This document shows, piece by piece, positions 25,202 through 35,175 of a DNA stretch of 64,000 nt. The DNA comes from Micromonospora saelicesensis (GTDB lineage: Bacteria; Actinomycetota; Actinomycetes; Mycobacteriales; Micromonosporaceae), in the NCBI RefSeq assembly GCF_900091575.1, contig NZ_FMCR01000006.1, forward strand, positions 62,001 through 126,000, in the 5' to 3' direction. The notes beneath the pieces were generated by a model. It saw nothing but the letters and a program-made list of their open reading frames with translations, searched no databases and was not told the origin of the DNA. Positions within the stretch are counted from its first letter, which is position 1. Every line of letters starts with the position of its first letter. The translations under genes and the position numbers were made by a program.

Positions 25202-27262
25202 TCAGTCGCCGAGCTTGTCCAGGTCCAGTCGACCCCGGGCGAACGCGTCCACCCGGCCCCAACGGCCCGGGATGTCCAGCACCTCGATGCGACCCATCCC
25301 CACCGGCAGCCGCGGCTCGACCGCCAGGTGACCCTCGTGCGGCTCCAGACCGAGCATGGTGCGCAGCAGCAGGAGCGGCGTACCGGTCGACCAGGCCTGC
25401 GGACTGCACGCCGTCGGATACTCCACCGGGAACTTCGTCAGCTCCCGCGGATAGCCGCCGAACGCCTCCGGCAACCGGCCGTCGAAGTAGGTGGCCGCGT
25501 CCAGGATGCCGTTGGCGATGGTCGCGGCCTCGTCGGCGAAGCCGTAACGGCGCAGACCCCAGGCGATGAACGAGTTGTCGAACGGCCAGATCGTGCCGTT
25601 GTGGTAGCCGATGGGGTTGTAGCGGGCCTCCCCCTCGGCGAGGGTGCGCACCCCCCAGCCGGAGAAGAGCCGCGGCCCGACCAGGTGCGCGGCGAGCTTC
25701 TCCGCCCGCTCGGGTTCGACGATCCCGCTCCACAGCAGGTGGCCGATGTTGGAGCTGAGGATGTCGCACTGCCGGCCGTCCGGGTCCAGGGCCAGGGCGA
25801 AGTACTCGCCGTCGTCCACCCACCAGTCCCGGTTGAACCGCTCTTTCAGCTCTGCCGCCTCCCGCTCCAACTGGTCGGCGAACTCCGGGTCACCCCAGAA
25901 CTCCCGCGCCAACCGGGCCGCGCGGACCTTCGCGTCGTACGCGTACCCCTGCACCTCGCAGGTGGCCCGTGGGAACGGTGGTAGCGTGCCGTCGGAGTAG
26001 GAGATCGAGTCCCAGGAGTCCTTCCAGCACTGGTTCTCCAGGCCGGTGTCGGTGTTGCGTCGCTCGTACCAGATGTAGCCGGTGCCGACCAGGTCGGCGT
26101 AGTTGTCGATCCACCTCAGCGCGGCCCGGGACTCCTGCTCCAACTCCTTGACCAGCGCGACGTCCCCGCTCCACCGCTCGTACTCGTCGAGCAGCACGAT
26201 GAACAGCGGCGTCGCGTCGACCGAGCCGTAGTACGGCGAGTGTGGCTGTTCCTCGAAGGCCGCGGTCTCGCCGTAGCGCATCTCGTGCAGGATGCGCCCC
26301 GGGTCCTCGTCCCGAAAGTCGTCGAACCGGCTGCCCTGCAGGGACGCCAGGATGCGCAGCGTCGTCTTCGACAGTTGCGGGGTGAACGGCAGTGTCTGCA
26401 GGCAGGTGAGGATGCTGTCCCGGCCGAACATGGTCATGAACCAGGGCAGACCGGCGGCGGGCAGGGTGGCGCCGCCCAGCGACAGCGGCGAGAAGCGCAG
26501 CGCCGCCAGGTCGATCAGACTGCGCCGGTACGTGCTGGCCACCCGGCCGTGCTCGCTGTTGACCTTCGGTGCGTCGGCGATCCACTTCTCCAGGTCGTGC
26601 TGGAGAGCGAGCCGCTCGGTGCCGTGCTGGCGCAGCCCGAACCGCAGGTCCCGGCCGCCGGGCCCGACCGCGTGGGTCTGGACGTCGATCGAGGCATCCC
26701 ACTGCTCGTTGGGCTCCAGGTGCACTGTGTACGCGAAGCCTTTGCTGTCGTACCGGGCCGACATCGACGACGAGATGACCGTCTCCCGCCGGAAGTTCCC
26801 CCGCCGGTACCCCAGCCGCAGCCGGTCCGACTCCACCTCGGTGTAGATCTCGCCCTTCTTGTTCAGGATCTCGTCCTTGACCTGGAACAGGTCGGCGAAG
26901 TCCGACGCCGCGTCCATCCGGACTTCCAGGTCGACCGGCTTCTCGTCGTGGTTGAGGATGGTCAGCTGCTCACAGAAGCTGCCGCCCACCGTGCGCTCCC
27001 GGATGATCGACAACTTCGCGTCCACGTAGTGCGTGGCCATCCCCGGGACCAGGAAGAATCGCGACTCGAAGTACTGCAGGTCGTCGTAGGAGAGCGAGTT
27101 GAGTCGCTCACCGTTGACGGTCAGCACCCAGGTCGACAGGAACCGGGTGTCGATGGAGAAGAGCCCGGTGGGCTCGCTCGGCGTCGCCTCGATGTCACCG
27201 GTGTCCTCGCAGACGACGAACGTGTTGCCGTCCAGGATCCGGATCGTGTTGCTCTGCCCCAT
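25202..27262 (-). CDS. Amylo-alpha-1,6-glucosidase / glycogen-debranching-like protein
   Basis: 686 aa. The N-terminal glycogen-debranching domain (about 10-210, LDGNTFVVCEDTGDIEATP) is followed by an (alpha/alpha)6 glucosidase barrel with MTMFGRDSILTCLQTLPF, RYGETAAFEEQPHSPYYGSV and ENQCWKDSWDSISYSDG, the GH63/GDE-like segments that hold the acids. It probably removes alpha-1,6 or similar branches from storage glucans. Its start overlaps the stop of the SCP2 gene (TGATG), so the two are coupled. Exact substrate is unproven. Confidence 0.9.
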   Translation of the reverse strand: MGQSNTIRILDGNTFVVCEDTGDIEATPSEPTGLFSIDTRFLSTWVLTVNGERLNSLSYDDLQYFESRFFLVPGMATHYVDAKLSIIRERTVGGSFCEQLTILNHDEKPVDLEVRMDAASDFADLFQVKDEILNKKGEIYTEVESDRLRLGYRRGNFRRETVISSSMSARYDSKGFAYTVHLEPNEQWDASIDVQTHAVGPGGRDLRFGLRQHGTERLALQHDLEKWIADAPKVNSEHGRVASTYRRSLIDLAALRFSPLSLGGATLPAAGLPWFMTMFGRDSILTCLQTLPFTPQLSKTTLRILASLQGSRFDDFRDEDPGRILHEMRYGETAAFEEQPHSPYYGSVDATPLFIVLLDEYERWSGDVALVKELEQESRAALRWIDNYADLVGTGYIWYERRNTDTGLENQCWKDSWDSISYSDGTLPPFPRATCEVQGYAYDAKVRAARLAREFWGDPEFADQLEREAAELKERFNRDWWVDDGEYFALALDPDGRQCDILSSNIGHLLWSGIVEPERAEKLAAHLVGPRLFSGWGVRTLAEGEARYNPIGYHNGTIWPFDNSFIAWGLRRYGFADEAATIANGILDAATYFDGRLPEAFGGYPRELTKFPVEYPTACSPQAWSTGTPLLLLRTMLGLEPHEGHLAVEPRLPVGMGRIEVLDIPGRWGRVDAFARGRLDLDKLGD

Positions 27263-27633
27263 CAGTGCACCTCCCCGGCGAATCGCCGACGCGGCCCGCG
27301 GGCGTCCGGGGAACCCGGGAAGATCCGCTCCACCTGTACGACGAGACGCGCGTCGCCCGACACCGTCATGTCCCCCCGCAACAGCGCGGCCAGGCCGTGC
27401 TCACGCCCCGAGGCGATGTCGTCGAAGAGGACCGGGCTCGCGCCGATCACCGTGTCGGCCTCCTGGTCCTCCTGACTGACGTTCAGCCGGCCGTGGTCGA
27501 TCCTCAGCAGCCAGTGTCGGGTCTGCGCCCCCTCGTGCAGGTCGATCCTCAGCGTCCCGGAGGTCTTGGCCAGCAGGGGTTCGTACCCCCGCCGGTCCAG
27601 GTCCTCGAAGAACCTCGTGGTCGCGTCCACCAT
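27262..27633 (-). CDS. SCP2 sterol-binding domain protein
   Basis: 123-aa small protein with an SCP2-like fold: GTLRIDLHEGAQTRHWLLRI, then VIGASPVLFDDIASGREHGL and LLRGDMTVSGD. SCP2 domains bind lipids, but many bacterial ones have no known ligand. ATG 27633 is chosen (MVDATTRFFEDL); the frame is open upstream but Arg-rich and not conserved. It is translationally coupled to the debranching-like enzyme, which is unusual enough to suggest a joint task. Confidence 0.8.
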   Translation of the reverse strand: MVDATTRFFEDLDRRGYEPLLAKTSGTLRIDLHEGAQTRHWLLRIDHGRLNVSQEDQEADTVIGASPVLFDDIASGREHGLAALLRGDMTVSGDARLVVQVERIFPGSPDARGPRRRFAGEVH

Positions 27634-27786
27634 CGGGTCCACTCCTCCCAGTTGCCGGGCCGGGGATCCCACCCACCGCGCTCGCGTCGCACGGACGGCC
27701 GGCGTTGCACGTCCCCGCACGGGTCCCCGCCGCTCCCCCGCTCAACCTCGCCCAATTCGGGTGACCCGTCCCCCACCCCGCCCTCC

Positions 27787-27863
27787 GCGCCGCCCCGCGC
27801 CGCCCCGCGCCGCCCGCCCCGCCCCGCGCCGCCCGCCCCGCCCCGCGCCGCCCGCCCCGCCCC
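27787..27863. repeat. GC-only tandem repeat
   Basis: Two 10-nt units gcgccgcccc (27787-27806) are followed by three exact 19-nt units gcgccgcccgccccgcccc (27807-27863). No A or T occurs. It lies between the SCP2 promoter side and the palindrome at 27868. It is probably replication slippage and may vary among strains. Confidence 0.85.
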
Positions 27864-27867
27864 GCGC

Positions 27868-27930
27868 CGGTGATCAAGAGCTTTGCGTCATCGCCTCCGG
27901 CGTGTCGTGACGCGAACCTCTTGATCACCG
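27868..27930. repeat. GATC-bearing palindrome, set B relative
   Basis: Arms cggtgatcaagag (27868-27880) and ctcttgatcaccg (27918-27930) are exact complements. Inner tttgcgtca (27882-27890) pairs with tgacgcgaa (27908-27916) with one mismatch. The centre contains cggcgtgtc, which is also found in the centres of the elements at 31610 and 47930. Confidence 0.7.
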
Positions 27931-27950
27931 AAGGGGTCGAGACGCCACAG

Positions 27951-27980
27951 CGCCGGCCCTCCCGGACGGGAGAGCCGGCG
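27951..27980 (-). terminator. Terminator-like hairpin after the CBS gene
   Basis: Arms cgccggc (27951-27957) with gccggcg (27974-27980) and ctccc with gggag, one C-A mismatch between, loop ggac. It lies 19 nt past the CBS-protein stop. Confidence 0.55.
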
Positions 27981-27998
27981 CGTGCCGCGGCGGACGGG

Positions 27999-28415
27999 TC
28001 AGTTGTTCGGGTCGTCGGCGCTGATGTCGGCCAGAACCGACTGCGGTTCGCGCTCGACCGCGAGGTCACCCATCGACACCAGGCCGATCAGGCGCCCGTC
28101 GTCGATCACCGGAAGTCGGCGTACGGCGTACGTCCGCATCAGGTCCGCGGCGGCCACGGCATCGTCGTACTGGCTCACCGTGATCACGTCGCGAGTGGTG
28201 ATCTGGCTCAACCGGGTCGAGCCCGGGTCCATGTTCTCCGCGACACCTCGGACCGTGATGTCCCGGTCCGTGACGATGCCGACCACACTGTCGCCGTCGG
28301 TCACCACCACATCGCCAATCGCGCTGTCACGCATCTCCTGCGCGGCGGCGATGAGCGTGTCGTTGCCGTCCATCGTCACCAACCGGGTCGTCATGAACTC
28401 TCCGACCGTTGTCAT
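27999..28415 (-). CDS. CBS-pair protein
   Basis: 138 aa made of two CBS motifs (about 5-62 and 72-130): VGEFMTTRLVTMDGNDTLIA then VVGIVTDRDITVRG, and DVITVSQYDDAVAAADLMRT then IGLVSMGDLAVE. CBS pairs bind adenosine nucleotides and act as energy or ionic sensors. This is a stand-alone form with no enzymatic partner in the gene. In actinobacteria such proteins are often dormancy- or hypoxia-linked, but nothing here shows that. Confidence 0.92.
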   Translation of the reverse strand: MTTVGEFMTTRLVTMDGNDTLIAAAQEMRDSAIGDVVVTDGDSVVGIVTDRDITVRGVAENMDPGSTRLSQITTRDVITVSQYDDAVAAADLMRTYAVRRLPVIDDGRLIGLVSMGDLAVEREPQSVLADISADDPNN

Positions 28416-28488
28416 GGTGCTCCCCTCTCGGTGTCGGCACGGCCCGTCTACCCGCCGCCCGGGAGGGGGTAACCCATACGGCCCCGGC

Positions 28489-29172
28489 CTATCGACGCGG
28501 GTGCCGCAGGCGTCGCAGTTCGTAGAGGCCGCTGCTGGTCAGGCTGTAGAACGCCGGCAGCAGCAGGAAGATCACCAGCGCGAACAGCGGGCCGGTGAGG
28601 AATCCGACCAGGATCGCCAGCGCGTACCCCAGGAGGCCGATCGCGGCCCGGGCCCGTTCGGCCGGGAAGAACCGAAGCGGCACCGTCGGGTCCAGCAGAT
28701 CGTGATGCCGGGCGAGGTAGTGGTACAGCCCCAGCCAGCTGACTGAGACCAGGACGCCGACCAGACCGTAGACGACCACGCCGGTCCGCTGGTCCGCCTG
28801 GTCGCCGTCCCGCATGGCCTGCGAGACGACCGAGGTGGCGAACGGCAGCAGCGCGGTGCTGAACAGCACTGCGAGGTTGTACCACTGGAGGGCCTTTCCG
28901 CTCTTCTCCACCCGGTTGAAGGCGGCTCGGTGGTTCAGCCAGCCCACCGCCACGTACACGTACGACGTGACATAGGCGAGGTACGCCGGCCACTGCTCGA
29001 CCAGCGCGCGCAGAAGCTGACCGCGGCCGACCCGGGGCGGCTGGAGGTCGAGCACCAGCAGCGTGATGATGATGGCGAAGACCCCGTCGCTGAACGACAG
29101 CAGCCGGGAGGTTTCCCGCCGCAGGGTCGGTCCCGCGGGGCCGGTCTCGTCGCTGCTCGTGCCGGCACCCAT
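28489..29172 (-). CDS. TMEM175-like potassium/proton channel protein
   Basis: 227 aa with the signature FSDG in SRLLSFSDGVFAIIITLLVL (residues 23-42), forming the pore-lining first helix, and about six membrane helices in all. Bacterial TMEM175 proteins are tetrameric potassium-permeable channels. ATG 29172 is preceded by a strong GGGAGGGGG site; an earlier in-frame start at 29238 adds a non-conserved Cys-rich leader. Divergent from the nucleotidyltransferase-like gene. Confidence 0.88.
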   Translation of the reverse strand: MGAGTSSDETGPAGPTLRRETSRLLSFSDGVFAIIITLLVLDLQPPRVGRGQLLRALVEQWPAYLAYVTSYVYVAVGWLNHRAAFNRVEKSGKALQWYNLAVLFSTALLPFATSVVSQAMRDGDQADQRTGVVVYGLVGVLVSVSWLGLYHYLARHHDLLDPTVPLRFFPAERARAAIGLLGYALAILVGFLTGPLFALVIFLLLPAFYSLTSSGLYELRRLRHPRR

Positions 29173-29276
29173 CGCCCACCCCCTCCCCGACGTCCCGCAA
29201 CGGCAAAGCAGGGCGGTATACCCGTCGACGGGCGGCACACCCCGCGCGCGTCGACTCCGCTGCCTACCGTGGGCGG

Positions 29277-29858
29277 ATGATGACGGGCGAGGAGGAGCTG
29301 CGGGAACTGGTCTCCGGCAGCGATTGGCTGACCCGGGCGCTGACCGTGGTGCGTGATTCCGGGCTGCCGGACGCCTGGATCGGCGCGGGCGCCCTGCGCG
29401 ACCTGGTGTGGGGCGAGCGGTACGGCGACGGGTTCGACCCGGCGCGGGTCCGGGACGTGGACGTGGTCTTCTTCGACCCGGCGAGGCTGACCCGCTCCGA
29501 CGACGACCGGGCCACCGCCCGGCTGGCGGGGATGTGGCCGCAGCCGCCGTGGCAGGCGCGCAACCAGGCGGCGGTGCACACCTGGTACGCGGCCAGGTTC
29601 GGCGGCGACCCCATCGAGCCGTACCGCAGCGTGGCCGAGGCGGTCGCCACCTGGCCGGAGTACGCGACAGCGGTGGCCGTCCGCCTGGACCCGGCCGGCC
29701 GGCTCAGGGTCTGCGCCCCGTACGGCCTGACGGATCTGCTGGCCGGGGTGTGGCGGCACAACCCGGCCCGGGTGGACGTGGCCCGGTCGCGGCAGCGGTT
29801 GGCCCGGCACCGGCCGGCGCAGCGTTGGCCCGGCGTGACCGTGATCGAGCCGGGCTGA
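29277..29858 (+). CDS. Nucleotidyltransferase-like family protein
   Basis: 193 aa. The segment AWIGAGALRDLVWGERYG followed by VRDVDVVFFDP recalls the G-[A/S]-x-R-D and D-x-D strands of a nucleotidyltransferase core (the group once called DUF925). Substrate unknown, and enzymatic activity is not established for the family. ATG 29277 and ATG 29280 are adjacent options. Confidence 0.75.
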   Translation: MMTGEEELRELVSGSDWLTRALTVVRDSGLPDAWIGAGALRDLVWGERYGDGFDPARVRDVDVVFFDPARLTRSDDDRATARLAGMWPQPPWQARNQAAVHTWYAARFGGDPIEPYRSVAEAVATWPEYATAVAVRLDPAGRLRVCAPYGLTDLLAGVWRHNPARVDVARSRQRLARHRPAQRWPGVTVIEPG

Positions 29859-29873
29859 TCGGCTGTGGGCGGG

Positions 29874-30314
29874 TCAGCCCCGAGGTGCCATCCCGTAGAG
29901 CCGCTCGACGTGCAGGCGTAGCACGATCCGTCCCTCGTCGACCATGGCCTGGCGGTACTCGTCCCAGTCGGGGTGTTCGCCGCTCAGCCCCCGGTAGAGC
30001 GCCACCAACTCCTCGACAGTCTCGTCGCCGAGTTGGGTGGCCGGCGGGGTCAGTTCGGCGCGACCCTCGACCACCGCGTACGCCCAGCCGTCCTCGCTGC
30101 TGACGTGGAAGCTGGCACGCGGGTCGCGGCGCAGGTTGGCGGTCTTGGCGCGGCCGTCGGTGACCGAGACCCGGATCAGGCCCGCGTCCCGGTCGAAGGA
30201 GTAGAGCACCGTGGACAGCTGCGGACGCCCGTCCCGCTTGATGGTGGCGAGCACGCCCATCGAGCGGCCGGCCACCAGATCGGTCAACGCCTGCTGGGTG
30301 CGGTCATCCGGCAT
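29874..30314 (-). CDS. PPOX-class F420-dependent oxidoreductase-like protein
   Basis: 146-aa split-barrel flavin/deazaflavin protein: LVAGRSMGVLATIKRDGRPQ at the N-terminus, LIRVSVTDGRAKTANLRRDP in the middle, and YAVVEGRAELTPPA. This is the F420-binding PPOX subgroup common in actinobacteria that make coenzyme F420. It would reduce a small organic substrate with F420H2. ATG 30314 was chosen over an upstream in-frame codon at 30350. It converges with the preceding gene, 15 bp apart. Confidence 0.85.
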   Translation of the reverse strand: MPDDRTQQALTDLVAGRSMGVLATIKRDGRPQLSTVLYSFDRDAGLIRVSVTDGRAKTANLRRDPRASFHVSSEDGWAYAVVEGRAELTPPATQLGDETVEELVALYRGLSGEHPDWDEYRQAMVDEGRIVLRLHVERLYGMAPRG

Positions 30315-30378
30315 GGTGTCCTCCAGGTTGGACGATCGTCTCCGACCCATCCAAGCACGACCTGCCGACCGCCGCGGG

Positions 30379-30420
30379 CGACCACCCGGAACGGCAGGGC
30401 GACGACCACCCGGAACGGCA
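30379..30420. repeat. 18-bp direct repeat
   Basis: The sequence cgaccacccggaacggca occurs at 30379-30396 and again at 30403-30420, a 24-bp period. It lies between the asd terminator and the oxidoreductase start; it could be a promoter element or a small duplication. Confidence 0.7.
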
Positions 30421-30455
30421 CCGAGCCCTCGCCGACGGACGGCGAGGGCTCGGTG
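30419..30455 (-). terminator. 15-bp hairpin after asd
   Basis: Arms 30419-30433 (caccgagccctcgcc) and 30441-30455 are exact complements with a 7-nt loop. It sits about 20 nt past the asd stop and is the likely terminator of that gene. Confidence 0.75.
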
Positions 30456-30473
30456 AGAGTTCGACAGTGCCGG

Positions 30474-31664
<1,191 letters not shown>

Positions 31665-31702
31665 AATGGCGCGAGGGGTAGCACGAGGCCGGCCGGGTGG
31701 GG

Positions 31703-33040
31703 TCAGGGGAGGAGATCTCCCAGGGCGGTGGCCTCCAGGTCGTCGCGGATCACTGCGGCGTCGCCCTCGATGACCAGGGTGAGGGCTTCCGGGTGCAGGT
31801 GGGTGGCTGCCGCTGCGGAGACCTGGGCCACGTCGGCGGAGAGCAGCGACTCGCGCAGCCGCGCGTGGTAGTCGTCCGGCAGGTCGTGCACCACCAGGGT
31901 GGTCAGCGCGGAGGCGATCGCCCGAGGGCTCTGCAACTCCACCGAGAGCTGCCCGGCCCGCCAGGAGCGGGCCACCTCCAACTCCTCCTCGGTCACCCCG
32001 GTGGCCTGGGTACGGGTGATCTCGCCCACCGCCTCGACCAGGGCCGGCGCGGTGACCGCCGTCTGCACGCCGGAACTGACCGCGAACCGACCGAACCGCC
32101 GCGACGCGGCGAAGTCGCCCCGGATGCCGTAGGTGTAGCCGTGCACCTCCCGCAGCAGGTGGTTGAGTCGGGACGTGAACGCCCCGCCGAGCACCGTGCC
32201 GGCGAGTGTCATCGGCACGTAGTCGGGGTGCGCCCGGTGTGGCGACGGGTGGCCCAACCGCAGCGTGGACTGGACCGAGCCGGGCCGGTCCACCAGGATG
32301 ATCCGTCGCCCGCTGTGCAGCGGCACCTCGATGGGGCCGCCCCGCTCGGCGGGGCCACCACCGGTGCCGGCGAACGCCGCGGCGGCCAGCGCGTCCAGGT
32401 CGATCCGGTCCAGGTCACCGGCGACGATCAGGGTGCCGGGGCGCAGGAACCACTCGGAGTGGAAGACCGTCACGTCCTCCACGTCCAACCCGGCGACCGA
32501 CTCCGGGTCGCCGTGCATCGGCCGTCCCCAGCGGTTCTGCGCGCCGAACAGGTCGGCGCGCAGCGCGGCGTCGGCGCGCGGGCCGGGGTTGGCCCAGTCC
32601 ATCCGCAGCGCGGTCGCCTCGTCGTCGCGGACCCGGCGTACGTCGGCGGGGTCGAGCCTGGGCGTCCGGACCGCCTCGGCGAGCAGTTCCACGGCGGCAC
32701 TCAGCCGGTCCACCGGGATCACCACGCTGGCCTGGAACGAGTCCCAGTCCAGACCGGTGGACAAAGCGGTGCCGAGCCCTTCGACGGCGAGCGCGTACGC
32801 GGCGGCGTCCCGCTGCGCGGTCCCCTCCTCCAACGCCTTGGCCAGCACGCCGGACAGACCCTCCTTGCCGACCGGCTCCTGGCCCGCGCCCACGTCGAGC
32901 AGCAGCAGGGCCACGGCGAGGTTCTGCCCCGGCAGGTGCGCGGCGACGACCTGACCACCGGCCGCGGCGCGGCGGACCACCGGCGGGAACCGGTACGGGC
33001 GGGCGGCACCCGGGCCGGGACGGTCGGCGATCAGCGTCAT
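31703..33040 (-). CDS. M16-family peptidase-like subunit, non-catalytic
   Basis: 445 aa with the M16 double beta-alpha fold: AHLPGQNLAVALLLLDVGAG at the start, GLSGVLAKALEEGT where active members have HxxEH, and GAFTSRLNHLLREVHGYTYG in the second half. The zinc motif is replaced by LAKAL, so it should be an inactive partner that shapes the chamber with the adjacent active subunit, as in processing-peptidase alpha/beta pairs. Its ATG overlaps the end of that gene by 4 bp. Confidence 0.9.
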   Translation of the reverse strand: MTLIADRPGPGAARPYRFPPVVRRAAAGGQVVAAHLPGQNLAVALLLLDVGAGQEPVGKEGLSGVLAKALEEGTAQRDAAAYALAVEGLGTALSTGLDWDSFQASVVIPVDRLSAAVELLAEAVRTPRLDPADVRRVRDDEATALRMDWANPGPRADAALRADLFGAQNRWGRPMHGDPESVAGLDVEDVTVFHSEWFLRPGTLIVAGDLDRIDLDALAAAAFAGTGGGPAERGGPIEVPLHSGRRIILVDRPGSVQSTLRLGHPSPHRAHPDYVPMTLAGTVLGGAFTSRLNHLLREVHGYTYGIRGDFAASRRFGRFAVSSGVQTAVTAPALVEAVGEITRTQATGVTEEELEVARSWRAGQLSVELQSPRAIASALTTLVVHDLPDDYHARLRESLLSADVAQVSAAAATHLHPEALTLVIEGDAAVIRDDLEATALGDLLP

Positions 33041-34326
33041 GAGGTCTCCTCGGGCAGGTAGGTCAGGGTCACCCGGTCGGTGGCGAGCACGTCGGCGGCG
33101 GCCTCGGCGATCTGCTCGGCGGTGACAGCGAGCAGGGCCGGCAACTGCTCGGCGATGCGGGCCGGGTCACCGAACTGCGTGGTGTACCGGCCGAGCAGGT
33201 CCGCGCGGCCGTCGACGGTGGACAGCTGACGCCACCACCCGGTGCTGAGCAACGCCTTGGCCCGATCCAACTCGGCGGCGGTGACCGGCACGGTGGCCAG
33301 CTCGTCGACGACGTCGGCCAGCCCTTCGGCCAGCCGCTCGGCGCTCACTCCGGGGCGGGCGGTGGCGGTGGCGATCAGCGGTGCCGGGGCGTGGGCGAGG
33401 TCCACCCCGTACGCCCCGACCAGGTCCGGTTGCGCGATCCGCTCACCGTCGGCGAGGCGCTGGTAGAGCCGGCTGCCCCGGCCGCTGCCCAGGATGGTGG
33501 CGAGCACGGTGATCACGTTGTATCCCGGGCTGCCGAACGGGTAGCTGCGGTGGGCGATGTAGACCCGTGGCGCGGGCACGTCGGCGCTCACCGACTCGAC
33601 GGCCGTCTGCCCGGTGGCGGGGACGCTGCGGCCGTCCGGTGCCGGCGGGATGTCGTCGCGGGCGGGCAGCGCGCCGAAGTACTTGTCGGCGAGCGCGAAC
33701 ACGTCGGAGGCGGTGGCGTCGCCGACGACGGTGAGCACCGCGTTGTTCGGCGCGTAGTAGGTCTGGTGGAACGCCTGGAAGGTGGCCAGGTCGGCGGCGT
33801 TCAGGTCGGCCATCGAGCCGATCGTCGCGTGGTGGTAGGGGTGCCCCGGCGGGTAGAGCAGCGGCAGCAACCGCAGCCAGGCGTCGCCGTACGGCACGTT
33901 CTCGTAGCGCTGCCGGCGCTCGTTCTTCACCACGTCCCGCTGGTTGTCCAGCGTCTCCTGGGTGAGGGCGGGGACCAGGCCGCCCATCCGGTCGGCCTCC
34001 AACCAGAGGGCCAGCTCCAGGTGCTCGGCCGGGACCGTCTCGAAGTAGTTGGTCCGGTCCGGGTTGGTGGTGGCGTTGAGCGAGCCGCCGGAGCCCTGGA
34101 TCAGCTTCATGTGCTCGGTCTTCGCCACGTTCACCGAGCCCTCGAACATCAGGTGCTCGAAGAGGTGGGCGAAACCGGTCTGCCCGGCCGGCTCGTGCCG
34201 GGAGCCGACGTCGTACCAGAGGTTGACGGCCACGGCGGGCGCGGTGCGATCCTCACTCACCACCACGCGCAGGCCGTTGTCCAGTCGGGACGTCTGAATG
34301 GGCCAGGGGTAACCGCTGTCGGGCAT
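33037..34326 (-). CDS. M16-family zinc peptidase, catalytic subunit
   Basis: 429 aa with the inverted zinc motif HLFEH (His54, Glu57, His58) and the distal ligand Glu136 in VVKNERRQR, the features of active M16 peptidases. The substrate is likely a small unstructured peptide. ATG 34326 (MPDSGYPWPIQTSRLDNGLR) starts at the usual first strand. Overlaps its inactive partner by 4 bp (ATGA). Divergent from the gene at 34426. Confidence 0.92.
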   Translation of the reverse strand: MPDSGYPWPIQTSRLDNGLRVVVSEDRTAPAVAVNLWYDVGSRHEPAGQTGFAHLFEHLMFEGSVNVAKTEHMKLIQGSGGSLNATTNPDRTNYFETVPAEHLELALWLEADRMGGLVPALTQETLDNQRDVVKNERRQRYENVPYGDAWLRLLPLLYPPGHPYHHATIGSMADLNAADLATFQAFHQTYYAPNNAVLTVVGDATASDVFALADKYFGALPARDDIPPAPDGRSVPATGQTAVESVSADVPAPRVYIAHRSYPFGSPGYNVITVLATILGSGRGSRLYQRLADGERIAQPDLVGAYGVDLAHAPAPLIATATARPGVSAERLAEGLADVVDELATVPVTAAELDRAKALLSTGWWRQLSTVDGRADLLGRYTTQFGDPARIAEQLPALLAVTAEQIAEAAADVLATDRVTLTYLPEETS

Positions 34327-34425
34327 GCCCCCGACGCTATCCGATCTCGGAGGCGGAAAGGTGACGTGCGGTCGGCGAGCCGACCCGGGCGGCATCGGAG
34401 CCGCCGCGTGGGGTACCGGAGAGCA

Positions 34426-35175
34426 ATGACCGTCACCCCGCCTCCGTCCCGGTCCGCCGGCCGGGCCGCCACCGCCGTCGTACGCGCCAGCACCGCGCTC
34501 GGCCGGCTGCGCCGCGGCCGGCTGCTGCATCCGGCCGGTCGCTCGTTCGTCGGCGAGACGGTGATCTGGGGTACGCCCGGACCGCCCACCGGGGTCGGTC
34601 TGCTCGACCACCCCGGCCGGTACCGGACCACCATCCGGCTCTCCAAGGGAACGCCCACGCCCGGCAGTTGGCCAGACGTCCTGGGCCTCGCGCTGCGCCT
34701 GCACCGCGACGGCGGCCGGCCGTTCGACCTGCTGGTCAGCTCCAGCGGCGCGGCCCCGCTGCTGCGGAACCTGCCGCTGCCCCGACGTCGCTTCACCGGC
34801 ACGTACAGCACGATCACGTACTTCCGCGCGGGTCGGCGCCGCCTCTGGCTGGCCGCCCTGGCCGACCCCGACTCGGCCGACCTCGGTCGCAGCCTGGCCA
34901 CGGTGGCCGCCGCGACCCGGACGGACACCCCGCGCCTGGTGCTCGCGGTCGCGTCGGCTGTGGGGCCGTGGCGGCTGGTCGGGCAGGTCAGCCTCGATGC
35001 CCAGCTCAGTGCCGCAGAGGACGCGGCGCTCGCGTTCGACCCGGTGCGCAACCTGCCACCCGAACTGCGGGTGGCAGGTCCGCTGGCCTGGCTGCGCGAC
35101 CAGACCTACCGGGGGTCACGCCGGGCTCGCGGGGCGACCGCTCAGTCCGGCGGTTCGACCGCCACCACGGTCTGA
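34426..35175 (+). CDS. Uncharacterised protein, catalase-fold resemblance
   Basis: 249 aa, no signal peptide. The stretch RRGRLLHPAGRSFVGETVIW followed by YRTTIRLSKGTPTPGSWPDV and LGLALRLH recalls the opening of small heme catalase-like proteins, which begin with a HPxGxxFxG motif, but the distal asparagine and proximal tyrosine are not evident. Some actinobacterial relatives are labelled phosphodiesterase without proof. Start ATG 34426 has GGAGAG about 5 nt upstream. Its 3' end overlaps a small minus-strand gene by 34 bp. Confidence 0.6.
   Translation: MTVTPPPSRSAGRAATAVVRASTALGRLRRGRLLHPAGRSFVGETVIWGTPGPPTGVGLLDHPGRYRTTIRLSKGTPTPGSWPDVLGLALRLHRDGGRPFDLLVSSSGAAPLLRNLPLPRRRFTGTYSTITYFRAGRRRLWLAALADPDSADLGRSLATVAAATRTDTPRLVLAVASAVGPWRLVGQVSLDAQLSAAEDAALAFDPVRNLPPELRVAGPLAWLRDQTYRGSRRARGATAQSGGSTATTV

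Noticed and set aside
27787-27930. CRISPR array
   Set aside because: Units are adjacent GC runs without spacers; the palindrome is a single copy; no cas gene.
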